DNA of 64,000 nucleotides from Takifugu bimaculatus (GCA_004026145.2 CP034975.1:1903398-1967397); one strand, 5' to 3'. Counted from the stretch's first letter, positions 43,091-58,200 are shown. Program-made: numbers and translations. Notes: generated by a model not told the origin, from the letters alone.

Positions 43091-45507
43091 GTCAAATCAA
43101 AAAATGTCCTTGTTCAAGGTCTGCTTTACAAGCACGGCTGGCGCAGCTCGAGTCACGCGAGTCGCATTGATGTTGTCAGTTCAACACTTTTCTCCTTACT
43201 TTTAGTCCGCCTTCCATAACGCAGCCTTTGGGGGAAGATTGCTTTTAATTTCTTTTACCAGCGTTCTCGCTGCAGGGGTCAGACGCTGCAGGACCTCGGC
43301 CTCCATATTCAGAGATCCCGAGTGACAAAAGGAAAACATGGCACACATGAAAAAGCTGAGAGTTGTTCCACTAGATTTTTCTATGAAGGTATATAGGGAG
43401 TGGAGAAAACATTATTAGTCTTTCCCAGAACTATTTTAAACCTCAAAGGCAGGTTTTTCTCAGAAATTTCAATTATTCAGATCATTAAAAGCAGTATCAC
43501 ACAGTAGCGTGTAATAACACGTATTCCTGTTGGAATCATCAGAGAAAGTTCATTAGTATTCCGGGGTGAGCTGCAAATGAAAAGGACTGAAACATTTATG
43601 TGCAACAGAATAAAGCTTTCTTTCTGTTATTGTTGCAGAAGTGCAGCTGCATACGTGTGCGTGCTGCAGCAACAATCACTTCGGTTAAGAGATTAATGCT
43701 TTAGAGAAACTATTATTAATACTGTTGAAAGCAGACAGAGACGACGTCTCCGAGCAGCAGCGCTGCCTGTCTCAAACCTTCCTCCAAAACTCATCTCAAA
43801 CTGCCTGTTTATGCATCCAATTTACAGCATAATCACTCTGAGGTGGTGGCGTGCAGGTTTGGGGGCCACGCCGCCAGCAGGCGGCTGATAAAACAATCAG
43901 GAACGTGACTCGGCCGTGCCCGATGGGTTTCTGATAAACTCTGCCGTGTCACCTGGAGTGTGGCTCTGCACTCCCTGCCTGTAAAATATTCATGGCTTCT
44001 TTTCCGTCACTGTCCGCCCTCGCCTTTGAAAATGGATTTAGAGCACTTTTTCCTCGTTTTAGAACCATGGTGTGATTTTCTCCCTGCAAACTCCAGAAAG
44101 GGGGTTTCACACTTCGGCCTCCACAGGCTCAACTGTTCTTAAGGGTGTCGCCTCGTGCCTGAGATTAATTATTTTATTCTTCAGTGATCAAACCAATACC
44201 TGCTCTCTTACTGAAAAGTCTGTCATCGAGGCGGCGTTGATCTAAATGATCTGGTCTGTCCCACAACACTTTGAACAGTTGCATCCCCTGTCTGTCAGAG
44301 CATTTTGTAAAACCACTAACAATAAATAAACAAATAAAAAATAACATTGTCCATCCTCCATTTAATACCGTGTAAAGGCTCTCCCAAAATAGAGATGGAG
44401 ATCTAGGCCAGTGCTGGACCCAGATTGCTTCTAGCAGATATGACTAAAAATACAGGAGGTAAGCTTTCTAAATCTAAATGCCCGCTGCCCATCAACCGTA
44501 AAAACTACAGGCTCCAGGGGAATTATTGCATTAGGAGATCTTCGCTGTAATAGCGCCCCAGGATGAGCATTTGATCCATTAATGTGTGCAGCAATCTGAA
44601 GGAAATGTCCTCAAATGCACTTTATGTGAGCAAAACAATAGCAGAAGCAGCAGAATCTTTTAAAGGCTCTCTGTGCTTCCCTTATTACTGTCCTTCGATG
44701 GTATTCTCATCTATGTTTCATCGAGCAGCAAAATCAATGTTCAGATGAGGGTCAGAAGAAATGGTCTGACTAGAGAAGATGAAATCATTACTATACACGT
44801 GCTTGTATGTTCATTTGCATTAGGAATTAGAAACTGGTGGGATGTTACTGGAGGCTGCCTGTGGACATACGCAGATGATGAGAAGTGGGTGCGGTCACTG
44901 GCCCGCTTTCTTTCTTCTGCTTGGCTGGAGTCGGGCTTCAGAACGCCCACACGAACCTCTGAATTGCATCTTGAAAAGGGGACAGTAAGCATGAACACGC
45001 ACCACACACTGAGAGTGTGGGTGAAAAATAAAAGGTTACTTCTACATTATGCGCTAGCCTTGGATCACACACATGCGCGCGAGTGCATGGGTGCACGTGT
45101 GAATAACGACGCAGAGCGCAAAACAACTTAAAAAATATACCCAGTCACTGAAGCCCAGCTCGGAGCCCACAGCAGAGGAGCAGAATCTCCCAGCTGATAA
45201 ACATTTAATGTGGCCCCGAACCAGGTGCACGGCACTTAGCATGCAAGGCTAACTAATTTGTGTTTGAAAGGCCATGACAGTGTCCGTCTGCCAAAGGAGA
45301 TGAGGGGGAGGGGGTGCGTGCATCCGGCATGTCCGATTAGGCAGCGTGTAAATGGACCTGGTGCACCAGATGAGGACCAGCAGATGGGTTTCCACACTCA
45401 CTGGTTGTATGCGCTGCACTGTGCTGCAGTCCCTCAAACACCTCCTCAACTGGCAGCACAGCATGGCCCCCTGCCCCGTTTTCATCTCCTCCAATAACAC
45501 CATTAGC

Positions 45508-45522
45508 ATGTAAATGACAGCT
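45508..45522 (+). promoter_or_regulatory. POU octamer-like site overlapping a TGACAGCT site
   Basis: ATGTAAAT, one change from the octamer ATGCAAAT, overlaps TGACAGCT, a MEIS/TGIF-type core. A TAAT homeodomain core in reverse (ATTA) lies six bases upstream. The block around 45480-45560 is less AT-rich and repeat-free, as conserved noncoding elements often are. Confidence 0.25.
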
Positions 45523-48500
45523 GAGCCCCGTTGCCTGAAAGTGATAGGCTGCACCAGACCTTCGGGCTTCTCGGTGCATTAATATTGTTTTGTCTATTGT
45601 TGTGGGATTATGTGAGGGGTGAATACAGGCTGTGGCGAGGTCAGGGCACTTCATACTGGGGTGGAAGGTCTAACAGAGGGAGGTTACTGTGCAGTAGGAG
45701 TTAGCCGTTCTTCATGGGTGAACCGAGCCAAAGAGAAGGAAACCATGGAATATCTGGGTTACAAATGATAATGTCTGGCTCCTGTGGAACATCACCTTCC
45801 ACAATTGTATCCATAAATAGTTCCAGTGCAAATGTGCGTTAGATGTTGTTAATAATGTGTAGGTTTTAAACCACAAAATTGATGAATTATACCTGATGAT
45901 TGATAGTAATAACTATCTGAAGAGCACCTGACATAGTCAACACACAGGTGCTGCTGAGTAACTCTGCCTTTATAATAAAAATATGGAACCCATTTCTTCA
46001 CCATTTAGTCCACTTTGGATGTAACACGTACTCTGTACACATGCTGCAGAGAGAAAATTGAATATTTATACAGTTCTTGGCCTCCAATGATGCCTCTGCA
46101 AACACTGTGTTGATCTGCATTCTGCTCCTGTCAGCTCCTCCAACACTGTCTGTCTTTATTTCATCTTGGAGTTCTTTGTTTTATTTTTTCAGTACTTTTC
46201 CCACAAATATTTGAGTTTTTTGAGCTCAGGCACAGATCTGATAGATATCTGGCTCTTTTAGTCAAAGGCTCTATTGTTCTTCTCAATAAGGTAACAGGTG
46301 AGAGATCTTTGAGGCAAAGCTGCTAAAGAGAATAAACAATGAATCGCATTTTCCATGAACTCAAAAACAGATGTTCCGAAACATATTTCATGCTTTAGAA
46401 TGTGTGATTTTTTTTTTTTAGTTGTTCTTTTTCTAACCAAATCATCCATGCTGGGATTTTTTTTCAATATATGTGTTTTTCTTGCTGAGACCTCATGAAT
46501 TGCAGGAGATTTAATACCAATATATCGAGATCTTGAGATCTCTACTGTACAAATGTCAGATTTGAACGCAAACGTCCGTTTGCATTCGTAATCATATATT
46601 CTTTATTGCATTATATAATATAATGTATAATTCCACCAATTTCAAAATCAAATACAGAGACAATCCATGGTGAGTGTTTCTAAGAGGGAAAAACCTAAAA
46701 CACTAAATTGTGAGCAAGCTAATTGTTCATTTGACCTTACAAGGTAAAAAATAAATGAAGGGGATGCTGACCTTAGGCCATCAGGTTTAAAATACAGGAC
46801 GAGTTTTCACGCTGTCCTTGGCATCCCTGAGCTTTCTCTTCCAGATTTTAATTATTTAAAAGACAGTAGTTGCCTCTGAGAAAAACCCTGCAGATTGTGC
46901 TCTGTCTCGCGAGTCTGAGGGGAGGAAGCGAAGGAGCAGGGGCACCACTGCTGGAAATAACCGTGGATAAATATGACTGTGGCCTGGGTAGCATCTGGTG
47001 CAGAGACCCCTGCTGCTAATGGTGCTGCTGACAGCAGCTGTGCGAGGTCCAGGGTTCTGGGCAGATGCACCGACGCCAGGCAGGAACAAAGGCCGGTCCT
47101 GCTGGATCAGGGCAGGATCACAGCGGAGAGGACAGCTGTGCGTTTGAAGGGGATCACGCTGGTGGGCACGCATAGCTCCAGTAAGAATCCACGTCTAGGT
47201 AGATGGCACAGCCCCCGCTGCTATCTCACCACACTCCAACAATGGGACACCTGTCCTCTGTGGAAAGTGACAGTCCATTTTCCTCACAATCGACCAGCAG
47301 AGAATGGGGTGGAGGATCGTCACGCTGAGCTTCGTTACTCTTCACTACAACCTCAAAAATCACATCTTTTTTTATGCATCTGAACAGAAGTCCTTTTTAT
47401 AGCACATGCTAACAATAACACACCTGTGGGGTGAGATCTTTATGATCATTTCGGATTAGATCGGGCAGTGTTGAATATGAGCTGTAGATTTTGTGCGTAT
47501 TACTGATCAGTTGAAATTCAAAGATAACAAAAAAATAGTTTCTTTTGTAGTCTGTCGTTCTTTATTTTACTTTAAACTCAAATTAATGTTTGCAAGTTTT
47601 CAGCACTTGAAGGTGAGAGGAGGGGAGTCATGGATGCAGTGGAAGGCTGATGATTAAGCTTCAGGCCTCAGCTGAAACCCTCTGAGATGCCAGAACTGTG
47701 TTGCGCTCTGTGTTTAACAGCATGTCGGACTTGGTTTTATGCTTTTTCACAGTAAAAACAACAAGTAAAATCCATCTCCAGAGGTGAGTCTGAGTCTGCA
47801 TTGTCAGCACGGACTTTGACCTCAAGAGCATAATTCACTTATATTGAAATGTCTTTGCGTGAAAGAAAGCTTCCCCAACGGGACACATACACAACTAAAA
47901 AGGTTAATTGTGTCCTGTGAAAAGAAGAAGCTGCAGCTCACGTTGTATTGGGTCATCAACACCCATCATTTCCAGTTATTTGAGTGTATCCTGTCAAACT
48001 GTCCGTTTCCTCCACACATGCCCCGGTCCACATTGGTATTGTCCTAAATGTTACAAAGCTGTGCAATGAGACTGAGACAGTGTGATTAAACAGCAGGTAT
48101 CATTCTGGTTAAATAAAGGACCCCCCGATGGAAGATCCAACACCTGCGGGCGATGCATTTCCCACTGAACGTTTGGATCTTTGGTCATGTATATAAAATA
48201 TCATATATTGGTACATCTGTATAACTTGGATCTTGCCAAGTAACTTTAACTAATTGGAGCTTTTTTCCACAGGCTATTTTGCAACAATTGTCTTTTCTTT
48301 CTCATCCAAACGGAGGTCAGGACCCATCGTGTTCCCAGCAGGACTGCTGTTGTTAGTAATGCGCCTGCATGGTGAAACGTGATGCAAGCTTTCATCCACT
48401 TTATACCCACGCTCCATTACCCGGTTTAATTTTCCGTTGTCTTCAGCTGGAAGTCTCTTTGATTTATGGAATGTTCCTCTGCAGCACAGATCATTACCTG

Positions 48501-49258
48501 TGCTGTGATGAACTTCCTGGAATCTATCTGGCTTCCATTGACTTTCTCATTCACAGCTTAAAAACTCCCTTTAAAATCTCTCTGTTCTTTTTATTTTTAA
48601 AACACCCAGAGTGTTACCTTGAAAATACAGAATCATATTCAGGTAATTTTAACCACATATTTAATGTTTCTAAATTTGTTCTTAAAACCCATGATTAGCT
48701 CGCCTGTAAGACCCCCCTCCTTGACATTGCTTTGATTTTTACCCTTGCACATCTCTTTCTGGTTCCAGCCAGCGTCACTATGGAGAGAAATAGGGACTGG
48801 CAGCATTTACAGCCATAAACTGGGCAGTAGTGGCAGCCTAATGAAGCAGATGTATGATGTTTCTGCTCATGTGTCCAACTTTTTAAGGGTGAGAGGAGCA
48901 GAACTGTCACACAAGATGCTTTCTGGCATTTTCCAGCAAATAACATGATGTATGTTAACATCAAATGTATCACAGTGAAAAGCTAAACCAAAAGTAATCA
49001 AAGAAACTAAGTGGAGTTTTAAGTGTTGACCATATACACCTTAAAATACTGTAGGGAGGCAGGTTTCTTTTTTAATTTAACCAACCACTAGAGGGACCCT
49101 CATCGAGGGGTCACGCCTTCAGACTCGAGCATCACACGTAAACCTTAAAGTGCTGTATGTTAGCTAACAGGTTGGTTGATAGTTACCCACGCTTAAAAAG
49201 GCAGGAGGCACAAAGTTTTTCAAAGGTTTTAATGGAGCTCAGGAAATGTTAAATGATT

Positions 49259-49290
49259 CACATTTTTTGATCAACACATTTTTTGATCAA
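49259..49290. repeat. 16-base tandem duplication
   Basis: CACATTTTTTGATCAA occurs twice with no spacer and no mismatch. Confidence 0.9.
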
Positions 49291-52200
49291 CTACGGACAG
49301 TAGTTGAATTAAGAACACAAACAACCAACCAAATGTTTCATTACAGTTTCCATGCAAATTGCCCTCTCAGATCTATCGTCAGACTAACATGAGCATGTGA
49401 TATTTGAGGTCAGATATGCCCCAAAATAGCTTCTGAACATCAAAGAGTGTTGAGGGGATTTCACATCAATGGGCTGGCCCTCTGATGTACCAATATTCCT
49501 GGGTCCATGCTGAGTGCTGTCACACCTCCAGTGCAGATGTGGTAATCTTCCTATTTCTTCTCTTGGAGAGTTGTAAATTGGCCGTGTTATTGCAGCGAAG
49601 GTGTCAGGACAGGAGTTCCTCTCTTGCAATTGGTTGTCAGATGAAAAATACTACATACAATAGTGAACCGAGACGTTCATCTGCGGAGGGAATTATACAT
49701 TTCAGCTCTGCACCTCACGCTTCTGAAAGTGTGGGATGATTAATCTCCACTCGTCCAAGACACAGATTCTCTTTTTTGTAAGAAATGACACTCTGAAAGT
49801 CTCAGCATGTTTCTTTATTCCCCCAGCAGAGTTTTAATATTGTTGATTCATCTCATTCAACTCCAGAAGTCTTCTTCTTTCAGACCGGGGCTCCTTCCCT
49901 TTAAGGGTCCTACAAATAGAACAATCTTGTAGACAAAGACAGAAAGGTAGCTCTGCTATACAATGCCGTAAGATACAAACATTTTCTTTGCTTTCTCTGC
50001 TGCCATTATTTGTGTTTAGCCTACTAACTTCATGACCTCTCAATCCGCCTTCATTTCATCTAATCACAAACACACGGCTGACACACTGAGGCGAAGGGGG
50101 AAGCTGGCAGGAACAGAGGAACGTAGATGAACCGGCATCAGAACCAAAGGCGCAGAGGAACGGCTAGTCCCATGCACAAGCCCCCTCAGCTGGCTTTGTT
50201 CCTGCACAGTTTCAAGGCAGCTTGCACAAATTAGACCCAAGGGAAGAGGGAACAGACCAGTATGCAGGAAACTACTGTCACTCAGGCAGTCCTCTGTTGG
50301 GGAGAGCGAGAGGAGGACGCTGTAAATTCAATGTGCTCACATAGGTGCACTGACCACGAGGGAGCTGTTGTTCCCTACAGCAGGGCCCCCTTTTCATCAT
50401 CTCATGCTCTTGGCTTTGCACCATGGCAGTGCCCAGGTATCGTGCTGCCAGGCTAACTTATGCCATCCAAACAGCAGAGGAAGTTTGGTTTGCCTTGTGC
50501 TCCTTGCATTATTTATGGTGAAAAACAACCTTCCCCGCCTCCAGGATTCAAAATCTTGCCACAGTTGGAAATTCAACATTGGAAACACGGCTCCTGCTAG
50601 CAACAATGCTAAGTTCTGAAATTAGAATAACTTGGATGAATTCCAGCTTGATGTACAAACCCTTATTAGAGCCCACTCAGGGCATGTTTTTGACCTTGGC
50701 AATATATCCTGAAGACATTTTCAACGTGCAGGTTTGCACTTCATAACTACATCACAGTGGATTTTTTGACAGTTCACCAGTGATGCTCTTCAAAGTATGA
50801 GGCACAGGTTTCACACATGAATGTGCCCACAGGGCCGGTCTTTTCAACTTGTGACTGTGGATTAATGTTAAAGGCGGAAGTGAACCTCCTGAAACCATCT
50901 GGTGTATCACTCTCCCCCTGGAATCTGTGTCTGGCTGAATCACTCGCACATTAAAACTGTCTATTGTGCAGTAGCAGGTTATTTTAGAGCTAAAGTCAAT
51001 GTTAAGTTCCACTTGTACACAAGCGTAAGCAGAGACTGTGAGACTGAAATAGATCCTCGTGTTTTGGATGAAGCAAAAAAGTAAAGAATCAAGAGTCAAA
51101 ATCAGTAATATTCTCTATAGATATTTGTTTCCTCTGTGTCTGCAACTAGACTGGGCAGCTAGGTCACACGGCTGTAATGGTCAATGAATTTAAACCCTCA
51201 GGAGACCTGCAGAAAATCTGACATGAATATCAATACAAGTGCAGATTTTCTATGACAAAAAAAGTATTAATTTCCTATTACCCTACCTGATCTTGTAAAT
51301 CTGCTACTTTGTACATAACCTGTAGTTTAATATATGTAAACACACACATAAAGGTGGTGGAAAAAAGAGGAACACACCTCACCCTGGGAGGAACTTGGCA
51401 GCTTCCAACACTTTGTCGAGATAGCAGGTGTCATCTTCACAATCGTGAGCGAGTTAGGAACCAGCGCACACCTCAGGGCAGGCTGTCAGGCGTTGTCTTC
51501 AGGGAGACACGTTGGCAAGGATGCAGTGTCGTATGTGGAGAAGATTGGAGAACCAGAACAAACTTGTTTCTGTCAGCAGCTTAACTTGTGCACCCTGGAT
51601 TGCATGGATGTATTTTGGTGTGTGTGTTCTGGCACTTACTACATATTGAGTACCAAAATCTGTATTCTACCAGCAAAGTGAGAACATTTTTAGGAAGTGA
51701 GGGTCGTTTAGGCTGGCCCTCACAACTTTAAAGGACTGTTTGATGGTTAAGGCTTGGTTTTATCATTGGGGATTAGAATTTGATTAGGAATGGGGTCAGC
51801 GTGAGGTTAGGAGGTTAGTTGGGTTGGTTCAGGTTAGAGAAAGGAGCTGGGGAATATATTATGTCTGTGAACGTCCTCACAAATATAGAAGTACAAGGGT
51901 GTATATGTGTGTTAGCCCGTGACTGCTCAAACTGGATTTTCCACATCCATTAGTTAAAAACTGCATTTTATCCAAATTGGGGGAATTAAATATGATGAAT
52001 ACATGGATAATAATACATGACATTATGAACCTGCAAGCACATTTATTACCACCATTACAGTAGATGCCTTTAAAAAACGACAAAAGAGCTTTTATCAATT
52101 CAAAAGCTGTCAATTTCCCCAAACGCTCACCGACATTGCAAACCTTTCACAGCCCGGCGTAAATATTATATAACAACAAAAAATGAGGAGAATGGGAACG

Positions 52201-54335
52201 AATCCTTAGACAAATACATTAATTAGGTTTCAATGAACAATAACCCTGCTCCTTTCATATTTGTCAGGGACAGGGTTTCATGAAACGGTCGAATGAATGT
52301 GTCTTCTTTTGTTGTTTGCTGTTGTAATGGGTGGTGTTCACTGTGTAATGGCAGCCAATTACAGAGGCTTTTCATCCAGGGGCAGCGTCAAATGGTTCCA
52401 CTGTCAGCTTGTGTTGTTTATGTGATACACGCCAGGCCGGCATGAAGGTGCTCGTTGCACACAGCTGCCCTCTCTTCTTCTCTGAATGTCCATCTGTGCG
52501 TGCTAAACACAGTTGCCAGGTCAAACCTTGCAGCAGTAAAGAGCTATGAAGGGTGAACGAGGTAGGGGCACGTTACTAAATCAGGGAGGAAAATGTGAGC
52601 AGGTGCTGCATAAAACTAGCATGTGCTCGCTTTAAGACGGCCTTACCTTACCCTGCCTTGTTGTTTGCCTGCTGTCCTGCCCTGTTGTCACCCGCGGGAG
52701 CTTCCCGAGCTGTGTGTGACCCCCTTATGGGATCTGAGAGAAATTACAGAAGCAACAACAATGAAAGGCTGGAAGAACAAGAAAAACATATAAGTGCACA
52801 GAGGAAAGATGTTTAGGCAGCACAGGACAAAAGGTTCCTGCCTGGGAGGGCGTATATTTAGATTCTTGTGTAATTTGCTCATGACACAACACAAATCGGA
52901 TGAATATTTGATACAAGGTGGGGAAAAGACAGGGAGTGTGTTGGGGGAAAAATGAAAAGAGCTAAGTATTTAATCTGTGCCATTGCTAAGGGAAGAGACA
53001 GATCTGAGAACAGCCAGCAAGCATCAGGCATGGACAAAGGATAGTCACCAATGTACCATTTATGGATGAATGAGTCTGCAAGAAAGAGAATGGAAAGTAG
53101 GGGCGGTGGAAGTAAGACTGGAAGGGGGGGATGTGTTTGGAGATATGTAAGGCAAGAGAGTGAGGAGGAGAGCGTTTGCATGAATGAGTGAGCAGGAATA
53201 ACTATTGGCCACATCAACACTGCTGGGAAAACCAAGGGAGAAAAGAAGTGCTCAGTGCTGCCGTTTCTCCGGCAAGAGGTGTGCTGATGTTAGCAATGCA
53301 CAGACATGTGTAGACGTGCCAACACAACTGTTCAGTGACCAACACCTCCTCATGATGGAATATAAAAGAGTGAGCAGAAATGACTTTGTCCTCCTGTGGT
53401 GCTAATGCACGTCAGGACCTAGAAATACATGCAGATAGTGCTGAGGCTCACCCTCTCTTGATATTTAAAATGGCTACAGGATGAGATACCAGGGTGACAT
53501 TTTGATTTATCACGCTGAATAAAGGGCAGAATCCAGGTGGGGAGAAAGAATGGCTGGCTCTCTGCTGGAAAATAAATGGGCTCACCAAATAATGACCTCC
53601 ACAGAGAAAAGTTGTGTTTTCATCAGCCCCACTAGGTTGTTAGCAGGAGTTAGCTAGCACAATTACCTGAAAAACACTGGATGAACCATAGATTTTCTAA
53701 AATTCTGAAGCTGGAGGAGCTATTCCACTAATTTTCTCTCTATTTATAAATCAATGTGATTCTTGAAAAATGGTTTAAAATGACAAACTCAAGCAGGAAT
53801 GAATAAGCTGTTTGTGTGGGACTATATTTAGCTGGAGGTTAATACACAATGGCTGTCACTTCATTGTGCTCTGGTCTCGATAAACAAAGGAAGCACAAAA
53901 GAACACTGACACTCGGGCTTCACTATGGACAACACAAAATGGTAGATTCAGTTCATGTGCCCTCTGATGGTGTTGTTAACACAATCACATGAAGGTCAGT
54001 TTCTCTCACAATTTAAGTGAAAAGCTTTTTTTTTTTAAAAATAAAAAAAAGCCTCAAAAAGGATTATGGTCAATTTTATAAATGCATGCACCATTTAGGT
54101 CAAAATACATCAGGCGAAAGTGACCCTGAGCCAAACAACACAACTGGCCACTGTACATTAGCGACGTCTATAGATGTCATGTGACAGTCAGCCTCTTTCT
54201 CCGCTGGTCATGAAGCCCACACGGAGCTAACGCGTCCTTTTAAAACCAGCTGATGCGTGAAGTCACACTGGGAGATGGCGACTGTCTGAGTCACGACACG
54301 GTTTCCCACTCAGAAGTCCTCGTGCAACCATGACC

Positions 54336-54439
<104 letters not shown>

Positions 54440-54823
54440 GCCTGTCTCCCTGCCTGCCTGCCTGCCTGCCTGCCTGTCTGTCTCCCTGTCTCCCTGCCTG
54501 CCTGCCTGCCTGCCTGCCTGTCTGTCTCCCTGCCTGCCTGCCTGCCTGTCTGTCTCCCTGCCTGCCTGCCTGCCTGTCTGTCTCCCTGCCTGCCTGTCTG
54601 TCTCCCTGCCTGCCTGTCTGTCTCCCTGCCTGCCTGCCTGCCTCCCTGTCTCCCTGCCTGCCTGCCTGTCTGTCTCCCTGCCTGCCTGCCTGCCTGCCTG
54701 CCTGTCTGTCTCCCTGTCTCCCTGCCTGCCTGCCTGCCTGTCTGTCTCCCTGCCTGTCTGTCTCCCTGCCTGCCTGCCTGTCTGTCTCCCTGTCTCCCTG
54801 CCTGCCTGTCTGTCTCCCTGTCT

Positions 54824-54866
<43 letters not shown>

Positions 54867-54899
54867 TGTCTCCCTGTCTCCCTGCCTGCCTGCCTGCCT

Positions 54900-54944
<45 letters not shown>

Positions 54945-54953
54945 CCTGCCTGT

Positions 54954-55004
<51 letters not shown>

Positions 55005-55013
55005 CCTGCCTGT

Positions 55014-55050
<37 letters not shown>

Positions 55051-55268
55051 TGTCTCCCTGCCTGCCTGCCTGCCTGCCTGTCTGCCTGCCTGCCTGCCTG
55101 CCTGCCTGTCTGTCTCCCTGTCTCCCTGCCTGCCTGCCTCCCTGCCTGTCTGCCTGCCTGCCTGCCTGCCTGTCTGTCTCCCTGCCTGCCTGTCTCCCTG
55201 TCTCCCTGTCTCCCTGCCTGCCTGCCTGCCTGTCTGTCTCCCTGCCTGCCTGTCTGTCTCCCTGTCTC

Positions 55269-55298
<30 letters not shown>
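54440..55298. repeat. CCTG/TCTG/TCCC tetranucleotide array (about 860 bases)
   Basis: Built almost wholly of CCTG units with regular TCTG and TCTCCCTG interruptions, which form a loose higher-order pattern. Open frames of about 300-350 codons on both strands are artefacts of the 4-base unit, which gives a 12-base, 4-residue peptide period without stops. Confidence 0.97.
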
Positions 55299-55299
<1 letters not shown>

Positions 55300-58200
55300 A
55301 GTCAGTTGTTTGGTTCAGTGAGAGTGACATTGTCAGCGACAGGTCAGATGTGGAGAATCCTTTTATTTTTTCAGTAGAACATTAAAAATAAAAACTATAT
55401 TTCCGTAACCACACTGATCCCATGGGAACAAAACATAAGGTCAGAAATAATAGCTCTGATCTTTCTCAATCAGAGTACCTGAATCCTTTGTACTTAGAGG
55501 CACAAAAGCTGAACAACCATAAACATGGATTGTACAAATACTTTTTGAAACCTGCTTTTAAACATTTCCATTGGATTTTTAATTTGTGTTCTGTGGATCG
55601 TTATAATCACATTCTTATTTATTCATGTTATTGTGTGTAATTGTGTGTAATTTTCTCTTTTTTTTAATCTATTGTGTACCACTGTATTTTGAGACAGACA
55701 GATATGATTTTTTACATGTGCGGTTATGTATTGACATTATTTATTGCATTGTTATTAGGTGCAACCATCAATTACACTAATTTAAAGGTGACTTTTCAAG
55801 CGCCTGTTATTAATCACCAAATAACACACTAGCGACAATTTACTAATTCTTTTGATGGAATCTTTAATATTTTTTAGAAAATCCTGAGGATCAACTGATG
55901 CTGAAAAATAACTGTGCCAGTAATTTTTAAGCAAATGGCAGAAATGCACCTTTAAAGCTCTTTACTGACAATTGACTTGTGTATTTTGTGTCCTCCTTCT
56001 CTTGCTCTTTGTATCCATTGTTATCCTGGAGCATCAAGTTTGCCTACACACCCAGGGGGCATCTCTTCATGCTGACTTTGCTGAGAGCTGAAATAAATTC
56101 CGAGGCCCGTCAGTCAGAGAGGCAGGAGTAATCTTTATTCCTGCACACTTCTGCACTGAGGCAATAAACCGATCTCTGTAGAAAATGCACCTGCCGCATG
56201 AAAGAGGGGGATCATTTTCCATCGGGGGAGCCAAAGCGCCACATGTGCTGATGTGATTTCATCTCAGATTTCAAATGCTCGCAGTTCATTAAAAGGGGGA
56301 AAGAGAAAGTGGTGATACAGTAAACTGATTCCAACAGCAAAATGACCTGATGTGAAACCACAGACAGTACATTCTTCCCCTCATATCTGATAAAAAAGGA
56401 GAAAAATGAAATCCACATCGCACCTGCACTTTTTGCTTTCTCTTGATCTTTTGAAGATAAGCTGTGACTGAGAGCCCAAAAGTGTGTGAGCTGCCACCCA
56501 GGGCTCGTCTGGCCTCTGACAGGCCCGAGGTGGTGGTGATGGTGTGGGTGGGGTGACGATGGGGTAGCTGTCACCAGCGGAGCTTACCTCCTGCTTCCAG
56601 CTGCGACTTCCGTTTGGTGAGGACGGCTAATGAGGACACATTAATGTCTTAAGCCTGTCATGAGCATAGCCATGAGCCAAGACTATTCAACCTTTTCATG
56701 GAGACGGAGCTTCATGCAGCATAGACACAGGAGGAAGAAAGAAGACTGGAGGAAATGCTTCCATGTTTAGAGATGCATTCACTGAACATTTGAAGGCACC
56801 ACAAAAGAAGGATTATCAATGACAGAAGCTTTGTTTCTGGCTGATTGGCATATTTATTTAAAATAACTGATCACAGATGTTGAGTGACAGTTTAAACAGA
56901 AATCATTAACAAATACAAATCTAAAGCTGCAAACTGGTGGAAAATCCGGATGGTTTGAAAAGGCATGTGGAATGAAGACGGTTTTAGAGCGAGACCCTTT
57001 GCAATGTCAAAATGTCAACATCAACATTTTCATTCTCTCTTTCCTGTTGTGTTGTAATGCATCAACATGATTTCCAGACTATAGACGTCTATAGGCTTTA
57101 ACCAATTTTAACGTTGTCATCTGTTAAACAGCAGATCCATCATTCTGAAAGCCTTATGTGGGCCATTATTATGCACAACGAGGTGCACTTCATCTTCATA
57201 CACAGGAAGCAAATTAATTTCAAGCACCGTGCTGCAGTGGTGTTGTGTAATGGTGGCCTTTGAGAAGAGATATTTTGTTGTCTAGTTATTGGTGCTGTCA
57301 GATGGGGCGTTTAGGGCTGTAGCATCACATTACGTGTATGCATTCATCTTTGCATCTAGCCTTGATAAAATAACTTGGCCAGTGACAAGGCATCTACATA
57401 TACTGCAGTATATTTGAGAGGAACCTCGGTAGATGACAGCCTAATGTCCTTGGTGACAGCTAATATGGCTGCGGGGAAGTTGCCGGAGTGTATATTTCTC
57501 AAAGAAAAATCAACGCGTCTGATCTCAGGTGGGAGGAAGAGTTATTTTCCAGTCTGGATTTTTCCTCCTTGCGGAGAGTAATGGATGTCAGCGGCTCCAT
57601 GCACAACATCCATGCTTCTCGTTTTCACAGGGTGTCTTTCCCAGATGAGATTAGTCACAGAGGTCATGCTGGCAACAAGCATGTGCTCATCAGATACTGT
57701 GGGCAGCTAATGGATGGACACAGATGCAAGGAGCTGATTCACAGTGACAACTGCACCGAAATAGTAATATCGGGAGAAGGGCAGGTCTACTATTCAGAAC
57801 ACTTGGGATTTCATTACCACACATCTAAATAAAGCAGAAAACAATGGGGATTAACAGGTCTTTTTGTGTGTTGCTCAGCTTTTTCAGGGATTTTTTTATA
57901 ATACTTTTTTTATAAGAGAATAACCACTTATTAAACTTATTGTATCTGACTGTGTCCCCTGACATTTTCACTGGCTGTCATATTTATCTGCACCTTACAT
58001 TAAGCATGGCAGCTGCCTCAGGAGGGAGAAACTGGCACAAAGAGCAAACAGAGTCTAGAGAACATAAAAACAACAGTTCTGTTTTACTATACTTCACACC
58101 ATTTTGCATATTGTTTGTCTATCAACCTTGTCACTGATGCAAAAGGACACTTGGACTTCATGTGAAATGAATAACGACTCTGGCGACATAAATAAATTGA

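Larger units (their letters stand above)
41641..54335. other. Gene-free stretch (about 12.7 kb)
   Basis: No exon, tRNA or other gene is recognisable on either strand. Seen: a CA repeat (43059-43089), an inverted repeat around 43628-43675, a POU/MEIS-like motif cluster at 45508-45522 and a 16-base tandem duplication at 49259-49290. Open frames of up to 152 codons lack domain-like sequence and flanking splice sites. Confidence 0.6.

Noticed and set aside
46973..47383. 136-codon open frame
   Set aside because: Composition looks coding-like in part, but no domain or homologue is recognised and overlapping frames on the other strand are equally long.
49085..49098. CTCF-like CCACTAGAGGGACC
   Set aside because: Lacks the invariant C near the end of the core.
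57488..57832. 114-codon open frame
   Set aside because: Starts with GTG, no family resemblance, no splice context.
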